This document shows positions 63,758-64,000 of a DNA stretch of 64,000 bases, piece after piece; within the stretch, counting starts at the first letter, position 1; each line of letters begins with the position of its first letter. The position numbers and the translations under genes are program-made. Origin of the DNA: Pedobacter nyackensis (GTDB lineage: Bacteria; Bacteroidota; Bacteroidia; Sphingobacteriales; Sphingobacteriaceae); the NCBI RefSeq assembly GCF_900176505.1, contig NZ_FWYB01000011.1, forward strand, positions 1-64,000, read 5' to 3'. The notes beneath the pieces are model-generated. The model was not told the DNA's origin. It did no database searches and was given only the letters and a program-made list of their open reading frames with translations.

Positions 63758-64000
63758 ATGCAGTCGCCCATCGATGAACAAAGTCTACATTTTAATACTA
63801 ACCTCGAGCTACTAGCCCGACAGGTGGTTGAAGGTTTTATCACTGGACTGCACAAGAGCCCTTTTCATGGTTTCTCTGTTGAGTTTGCTGAACACAGGCT
63901 TTATAATGTTGGTGACAACGTTAAAAATATAGACTGGAAGTTATATGCCAGGACCGATAAACTGTTTAGCAAGCGCTATGAAGAGGAGACTAATTTGCGC
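63758..64000 (+). CDS. DUF58 protein, N-terminal part (cut by window)
   Basis: The ATG at 63758 opens a frame that runs to the window edge (81 codons). The translation includes LARQVVEGFITGLHKSPFHGFSVEF, then RLYNVGDNVKNIDWKLYARTDKLFSKRYEEE, the conserved start of DUF58/BatA-associated proteins that usually accompany a MoxR ATPase. It begins only 11 bases after the trxA terminator hairpin. The rest, and any MoxR neighbour, lie outside. Confidence 0.82.
   Translation, partial: MQSPIDEQSLHFNTNLELLARQVVEGFITGLHKSPFHGFSVEFAEHRLYNVGDNVKNIDWKLYARTDKLFSKRYEEETNLR

Overview
The window looks like chromosome of a Bacteroidota member close to Pedobacter (Sphingobacteriaceae). The proteins have that flavour (TonB-dependent receptors with a carboxypeptidase-like regulatory domain, LytTR regulators, a DnaE with an added exonuclease, DUF3467 after rpoC). 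Many genes are preceded by the Bacteroidota promoter form TTTG - 18 to 22 nt - TAnnTTTG, and nearly all genes lack a Shine-Dalgarno sequence and have A-rich leaders instead. No CRISPR array, prophage or large island was seen; the only mobile DNA is the right end of an IS3-type element at the left edge.

Left part (1-7.2 kb): the IS remnant is followed by a LytTR-type membrane regulator and a tight three-gene unit: TonB receptor, beta-helix lipoprotein and diheme cytochrome c. This is an uncharacterised cell-envelope system. Then come purN, a Tat-exported superoxide dismutase, rpsT with two promoters, radC, pheT, a small coiled-coil gene, zapA, a strong candidate 6S RNA, a structured leader and rny.

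Middle (14.4-30.5 kb): two genes, a TonB receptor and a beta-helix lipoprotein, each follow arrays of 11-bp direct repeats of the form (T/C)TAACA-N5. This is the architecture of PhoB/PhoP-type boxes. In both, one repeat begins exactly 26 bp before the TAnnTTTG element. A third promoter with the same geometry at 20596-20629 points into a 75-bp gap that has no ORF and ends at a terminator, so it is a candidate regulated small RNA. Next to it lie a secreted transglutaminase-like gene and a two-domain acyltransferase of OlsF type, which makes phosphorus-free ornithine lipids. Together they suggest a phosphate-limitation locus. Housekeeping genes follow: HhH protein, apt, acyl-CoA dehydrogenase, rpsU, a hybrid histidine kinase operon, a Xer recombinase and hpf. 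rpsU and hpf are the two genes here with a strong Shine-Dalgarno.

Right part (30.5-64 kb): the Thr-Tyr-Gly-Thr tRNA cluster leads into tuf, tRNA-Trp, secE, nusG, rplKAJL, rpoB and rpoC, the same order as in Escherichia coli. Perfect or near-perfect hairpins lie after tuf, between rplL and rpoB, and between rpoB and rpoC. Beyond it are DUF3467, miaA with a pRiA4b-like gene, a reverse-strand operon dapD-glycosyltransferase-tsaC-cca, an S4 protein, an EcsC protein, a TlpA-type thioredoxin lipoprotein-like protein, a guanine deaminase, an OmpH/Skp-like lipoprotein, gyrB, an aspartic protease with mdh, a lipocalin, a DnaE with an N-terminal proofreading exonuclease, trxA and the start of a DUF58 gene cut by the window edge.
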